Positions 59,364-64,000 of a stretch of 64,000 nucleotides of DNA are shown here, piece by piece. Source of the stretch: Verrucomicrobiia bacterium (GTDB lineage Bacteria; Verrucomicrobiota; Verrucomicrobiia; Limisphaerales; UBA1100); NCBI GenBank assembly GCA_014239365.1, contig JAAZZB010000083.1:57089-121088 (forward strand), written 5' to 3'. Below the pieces are notes generated by a model, which saw only the letters and a list, made by a program, of their open reading frames with translations, ran no database searches and was not told where the DNA came from. Numbering within the stretch: the stretch's first letter is position 1; every line of letters starts with the position of its first letter. A program made the translations under genes and the position numbers.

Positions 59364-62300
59364 TTAGCTGGCGAGAATGGCCAAGGTGTCGTCAGCTTCG
59401 GCTTGGTTGTCGGCGGGGTTGGTGTAGCCCACGCCCACCTCGAGGCCGAGGGATTTCATTTCCTTGACGAGCACGTTGAAGGATTCCGGAATGCCGGCGT
59501 CCAGCGTGTTGTCGCCTTTCACGATGCTCTCGTAAATGCGGGTGCGTCCCTGCACGTCGTCGGACTTGACGGTGAGTAGTTCCTGCAACGTGTAGGCCGC
59601 GCCGTACGATTCCATGGCCCACACCTCCATTTCTCCGAACCGCTGGCCGCCGTACTGCGCTTTGCCGCCCAGAGGTTGCTGGGTGACGAGGCTGTACGGG
59701 CCCACTGCACGGGCGTGAATTTTGTCCGCCACGAGGTGGCCGAGCTTCATCATGTAAATGTAGCCGACCACGATTTCCTGGTCGAACCGATCTCCACTAA
59801 GGCCGTCGTACAAATAAGCCTTGCCGTTTTCGCCGACCAATCGGTCGTTGCTCAATGCCTTCGCCTGTTCGAGGTAACTGCGGATATCTGTTTCCGAAAT
59901 GCCATCGAACACAGGCGTGGCAAAGTGAAGCCCCAACAATTTGGCGGCCCAACCGAGGTGAGTTTCGAGCACCTGCCCCACGTTCATGCGCGAAGGCACG
60001 CCGAGCGGGTTGAGCACGATGTCCACCGGAGTGCCGTCCTTGAGATAAGGCATGTCTTCCTCAGGCACGATCTTGGCGACCACACCTTTGTTGCCGTGGC
60101 GGCCGGCCATTTTGTCGCCAACCGAAAGTTTGCGTTTGGAGGCGATGTAAACTTTCACCTGCTTGACTACACCGGGATCCACATCGGTGCCCGCTTCCAC
60201 GCGGTCCGCTTCATCTGCATGGGCCGTTTTCAAATCCTCAAAACGCTTGAGAAAGGTCCCAAGAATTTCGTTGATCTTGTTGCGGATAGGCGAGGGATCA
60301 ATCTCGATCTTATCATAAACACTCGCCAACTTGCGCAGAAGGGTTTTGGTAATCTTGCGGTTGGCAGGGATGATGATCTCGCCGGTCTCGCTGTTGACCA
60401 CATCGAGCGGGATTTTTTCACCAAGCAAAATGTTCGAGAGCGACTCAGTGAGTTGCTCCTGCAAATCGGTGAGCCGTTTCTTGTATTCATCGGCCACCTG
60501 TTTCTCGCCTTTTTTGCTGGACGTCTTGGTGTCCTTCTCTTTTTTGGAGGAGACCTTCACATCCATCACGATGCCGTAAGTCCCACTGGGAACTTTGAGC
60601 GAGGTGTCTTTCACGTCAGCAGCTTTTTCACCAAAAATGGCGCGCAGCAGACGCTCTTCCGGGGCCAGTTCGGTTTCGCTCTTGGGCGTGATTTTGCCAA
60701 CGAGAATGTCGCCCGGCTTCACTTCCGCGCCCACGCGAATGACGCCATCGGCGCTCAAATCCGCCAACGCTTCCTCGCCGACATTTGGAATGTCGCGCGT
60801 GATTTCTTCCGGGCCAAGCTTGGTGTCGCGCGCGCCCACTTCATATTCCGCGATATGAATGGAGGTGAACACATCATCTTTCACCACGCGTTCGCTGAGC
60901 ATGATGGCATCCTCAAAGTTGTAGCCATTCCACGGCATAAACGCCACGAGCACATTCTTGCCGAGCGCGAGCTCGCCGTCCTCGGTGCAGGGGCCATCGG
61001 CGATGACTTGCCCTTTTTTCAGGGATTCATTGAGGCGCACCAGCGGTTTTTGGTTTACGCAGGTACCGGCGTTGGACCGCATGAACTTGCGCATTTCATA
61101 CACCCACATTCCGGATTCCGGATCGTGTTTGAACTTCCGCTTGTTGACCGGCATTTCGCCATCCTTGGTGATGATAATGCGATCGCCAGTGACCGATGCG
61201 ACTTTGCCGGCCACTTCAGATTTCACCACCGCGCAGGAATCCTCGGCCAATCGCCGCTCCATGCCTGTGGCCACTAAAGGAGCCTCGGTGATCAATAGCG
61301 GCACGGCCTGCCGTTGCATGTTCGAGCCCATCAACGCGCGGTTCGCGTCATCATGCTCGAGGAAGGGAATCAACCCCGCCGCCACGGAAACTAATTGTTT
61401 GGGCGACACGTCCATGTAATGCACGCCCTTGGGCTCCACATCAATGAAGTCACCCCGCCGTCGGCAGGAAACGAACTCGGTCAAAAATTTACCTTTGTCG
61501 TCAATCTTCGCATTGGCCTGAGCCACCGTGAAGTTTTCCTCGGCATCGGCGGTAAGGTAATCGAGCTTATCCGTCACCCGCCCTTTTTCCACTTTACGAT
61601 AGGGGCATTCGAGAAAGCCAAATTCATTCACGCGCGCAAACGTGGCCAAGCTCGCGATGAGCCCGATGTTTGGACCTTCGGGAGTTTCCACCGGACAAAT
61701 GCGTCCGTAATGGCTCGGGTGCACATCGCGCACCTCAAAGCCCGCACGCTCGCGCGACAGGCCGCCCGGGCCAAGCGCGGAGAGGCGCCGCTTGTGCGTC
61801 GTCTCGGCCAACGGATTGATTTGATCCATGAACTGGCTGAGCTGACTGCGCCCAAAGAAATCGCGGATCACTGCCGAAAGCGCTTTCGGGTTCACCAATT
61901 TGGCGGGTGTCATCGTGCCGCTTTCGCGATCGAACAACGTCATCCGTTCTTTCACCAAACGCTCCGTGCGGGCAAGCCCCACGCGGCATTGGTTGGAAAG
62001 TAATTCACCCACGGTACGCACGCGGCGACTGCCGAGGTGATCAATATCGTCCAGCACGCCGTCGCCCATTTTGAGGGTGAGCAAGTAGCGGGTGGCCTCC
62101 ACGAGATCGTGGCGGGTGAGCACGCGGGATTGCTTGGGATCCTCGAAGCCAAGTTTCTGCCCGATCTTGTAACGACCCACGCGACCGAGATCGTAGCGTT
62201 TGGGATCAAAGAACAATCGCTTAAGCAGCGCGCGGCTGTTGGCCACGGTGGGCGGATCTCCGGGGCGCAGACGGCTGTAAATTTCCTTGAGTGCTTCCTC

Positions 62301-63215
62301 CTCGTTATGAGTTGGATCTTTCCTCATGCACTTGATGATGAGCCCTTCATCGCGGGTGGTATCCACCACACGAATTTTGCCCGAGCTCACCGCGGCAATT
62401 TGCTTCAGCACCGCCTTGGACAGCGGCTCGAACGCGCGCGCCACGATCACGTTTTTCTCAGTATCCACCGCGTCCTCCACCAACACGAGGTTGGCCAGGT
62501 TCGCGTGTTTCTCGGCTGCCTTGAGAGAGATTTCTTCGATGTCGTAAAACAGCTCAAGAATTTCTGTGTCCGTGCCCTTGAGGGATTCGTCCTCGAGAAA
62601 ACACAGCGCCCGGAAAAACGTGGTAATCAAAAACTTACGACGCCGTTTCTTGCGATCGAGATACACATACAACAAATCGCTGGTATCATACTGCGCCTCA
62701 AACCACGACCCGCGATCGGGGATGATGCGGAACGAATGCAGCATCTTGCCGTTCGCGTGCTGAGAAGCCTCAAACGCCAGACCCGGCGAACGATGCAACT
62801 GGCTGACCACCACGCGCTCCGCGCCATTAATCACAAAGCTGCCGGAGGGCGTCATCAGAGGCATCTCGCCCATGAACACTTTTTCCTCCTTCACGCCCTT
62901 CCCTTCCTTCAGCTGAAACGTCACGTACAGCGCCGCGCCGTATGTGCCGCCATCCTCGAGGGATTCAAGCCAGGTTTGCTTGGGCGGGGTGATTTCATAG
63001 CTATGAAAATCGAGCATGATATTCCCATCGTAACTTTCGATGGGAAACACTTCTTTGAACACGGCCTGAAGGCCTTCGTTCTTGCGCTTTTCAGGCGCGG
63101 TGTTGATCTGCAGAAAATCGACGTAAGAGTCGCTCTGGATTTCAATGAGGTTGGGCGGTTTAATGACCTCATTAATTTTGCCGAAGTTGATCCGCTCGTT
63201 TTTGTTCGCTGCCAT
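59364..63215 (-). CDS. rpoB: DNA-directed RNA polymerase subunit beta
   Basis: [83 protein letters not shown]. Confidence 0.99.
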   Translation of the reverse strand: MAANKNERINFGKINEVIKPPNLIEIQSDSYVDFLQINTAPEKRKNEGLQAVFKEVFPIESYDGNIMLDFHSYEITPPKQTWLESLEDGGTYGAALYVTFQLKEGKGVKEEKVFMGEMPLMTPSGSFVINGAERVVVSQLHRSPGLAFEASQHANGKMLHSFRIIPDRGSWFEAQYDTSDLLYVYLDRKKRRRKFLITTFFRALCFLEDESLKGTDTEILELFYDIEEISLKAAEKHANLANLVLVEDAVDTEKNVIVARAFEPLSKAVLKQIAAVSSGKIRVVDTTRDEGLIIKCMRKDPTHNEEEALKEIYSRLRPGDPPTVANSRALLKRLFFDPKRYDLGRVGRYKIGQKLGFEDPKQSRVLTRHDLVEATRYLLTLKMGDGVLDDIDHLGSRRVRTVGELLSNQCRVGLARTERLVKERMTLFDRESGTMTPAKLVNPKALSAVIRDFFGRSQLSQFMDQINPLAETTHKRRLSALGPGGLSRERAGFEVRDVHPSHYGRICPVETPEGPNIGLIASLATFARVNEFGFLECPYRKVEKGRVTDKLDYLTADAEENFTVAQANAKIDDKGKFLTEFVSCRRRGDFIDVEPKGVHYMDVSPKQLVSVAAGLIPFLEHDDANRALMGSNMQRQAVPLLITEAPLVATGMERRLAEDSCAVVKSEVAGKVASVTGDRIIITKDGEMPVNKRKFKHDPESGMWVYEMRKFMRSNAGTCVNQKPLVRLNESLKKGQVIADGPCTEDGELALGKNVLVAFMPWNGYNFEDAIMLSERVVKDDVFTSIHIAEYEVGARDTKLGPEEITRDIPNVGEEALADLSADGVIRVGAEVKPGDILVGKITPKSETELAPEERLLRAIFGEKAADVKDTSLKVPSGTYGIVMDVKVSSKKEKDTKTSSKKGEKQVADEYKKRLTDLQEQLTESLSNILLGEKIPLDVVNSETGEIIIPANRKITKTLLRKLASVYDKIEIDPSPIRNKINEILGTFLKRFEDLKTAHADEADRVEAGTDVDPGVVKQVKVYIASKRKLSVGDKMAGRHGNKGVVAKIVPEEDMPYLKDGTPVDIVLNPLGVPSRMNVGQVLETHLGWAAKLLGLHFATPVFDGISETDIRSYLEQAKALSNDRLVGENGKAYLYDGLSGDRFDQEIVVGYIYMMKLGHLVADKIHARAVGPYSLVTQQPLGGKAQYGGQRFGEMEVWAMESYGAAYTLQELLTVKSDDVQGRTRIYESIVKGDNTLDAGIPESFNVLVKEMKSLGLEVGVGYTNPADNQAEADDTLAILAS

Positions 63216-63315
63216 ATCGCTATTGTTCTGTGCCGGCTACTGGCCGACGGGGTTACCCCCAAATTGTTGTCACGTTAACCCATCCAAGAGCGGCTCCGCA
63301 GATCCGCTTGTGTGT

Positions 63316-63377
63316 GCCCCGGCCAATCGCTTTCGCAATCACCGGGGCGACCGGCGGAGGATGCTCCCCCCGCCGGT
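63316..63377 (-). promoter_or_regulatory. Two consecutive hairpins in the rplL-rpoB spacer (attenuator/processing candidate)
   Basis: Minus strand: CACCGGCGG...CCGCCGGT followed by GCCCCGG TGATTGC GAAA GCGATTGG CCGGGGC (GNRA-type loop). Confidence 0.55.
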
Positions 63378-63395
63378 GCCCGGTAAAAAACCAAG

Positions 63396-63776
63396 CTACT
63401 TGAGCTCGACCTTCGCGCCGGCTTCTTCGAGCGCTTTCTTGGCCGCTTCGGCCTCGTCTTTGCTCACGCCTTCCAGCAGCGGGGTGGGCGCGCTTTCCAC
63501 AAGATCCTTGGCTTCTTTCAAGCCCAGATCGCTCTTGATGGAACGCACCGCTTTAATGCAGGGAATCTTTTTGCCGCCGTCGCCGACGAAGATCACGTCA
63601 AAGGAATCCTTCTCCTCTGCCGCTTCGCCACCGCCTGCGGCGGGGCCGGCCACGGCCACTGCTGCGGGAGCAGCGGCACTGACGTCCCATTTCTCTTCAA
63701 GTTTTTTTACCAGATCGGCGGCCTCAATCACGCTGAGGTCGCTCAAGCTGTCTACAATTTTATCCAGATCTGCCAT
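63396..63776 (-). CDS. rplL: 50S ribosomal protein L7/L12
   Basis: [37 protein letters not shown]...[72 protein letters not shown]. Confidence 0.99.
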   Translation of the reverse strand: MADLDKIVDSLSDLSVIEAADLVKKLEEKWDVSAAAPAAVAVAGPAAGGGEAAEEKDSFDVIFVGDGGKKIPCIKAVRSIKSDLGLKEAKDLVESAPTPLLEGVSKDEAEAAKKALEEAGAKVELK

Positions 63777-63800
63777 TTTGTCTTTTCTGTTGTTTTTTGT

Positions 63801-63871
63801 TTTTGAAGTCCAAAGTAATTAGTCCCTTGATATTCAAGCCCTAAGGCTACTCGTTTTATCTTTTTAGGCAT
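63801..63871 (-). pseudogene. Truncated N-terminus of a TruA-like tRNA pseudouridine synthase (artefactual or chimeric fragment)
   Basis: Minus-strand ATG at 63871: [21 protein letters not shown] then loss of homology as the sequence runs into the rplL upstream region. Confidence 0.55.
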
Positions 63872-64000
63872 GAGAAAATTTTTTCAATAGATTCTGAATT
63901 ATCAATCTATTTTCTTCTGACAGATTTTTTTCAGACAATACTTCTTGAAGTAATTCTTGGGCTTTAGCAGTTTGACCCATCTCAAATAAACTTCTCGATA
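63864..64000 (-). CDS. C-terminal end of a FimV-like TPR protein (partial, AT-rich)
   Basis: Minus-strand translation SRSLFEMGQTAKAQELLQEVLSEKNLSEENRLIIQNLLKKFSHA*, resembling the FimV C-terminal motif 'A..yiEMGD.egArelLqEVL.EG'. Confidence 0.5.
   Translation of the reverse strand, partial: SRSLFEMGQTAKAQELLQEVLSEKNLSEENRLIIQNLLKKFSHA

Noticed and set aside
59676-61277. 533-aa plus-strand ORF antisense to rpoB
   Set aside because: Shadow ORF of a highly conserved GC-rich gene; His/Arg-rich translation with no recognisable domain.

Overview
GC-rich chromosomal window, probably from a Verrucomicrobiota/PVC-group bacterium (inferred from gene content; no search was run). Bases 1-35 kb hold metabolic and accessory genes: a hom-thrC-lysC-deoxyhypusine-synthase-like operon, enolase, a DUF433/DUF5615 pair, a PVC-type mosaic cytochrome/dehydrogenase, PQQ-like beta-propeller proteins, an Nramp-like transporter, an EF-G paralogue and an SSS symporter. 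Several unrelated families of intergenic palindromes are scattered through this half. Bases 35.4-63.8 kb are one minus-strand superoperon: rplL-rpoB-rpoC-rpsL-rpsG-fusA-S10-spc-alpha, ending at rplQ. Many of its ribosomal proteins carry unusual extensions or insertions. The strongest anomaly is ribosomal protein L5 (uL5), which has a ~200-aa C-terminal extension made of two tandem annexin-like repeats (KGAGTDEE / EGAGTDPG). The last ~190 bp switch abruptly to AT-rich sequence resembling a gammaproteobacterial fimV-truA junction, which suggests a chimeric contig end. No rRNA, tRNA or CRISPR was recognised.
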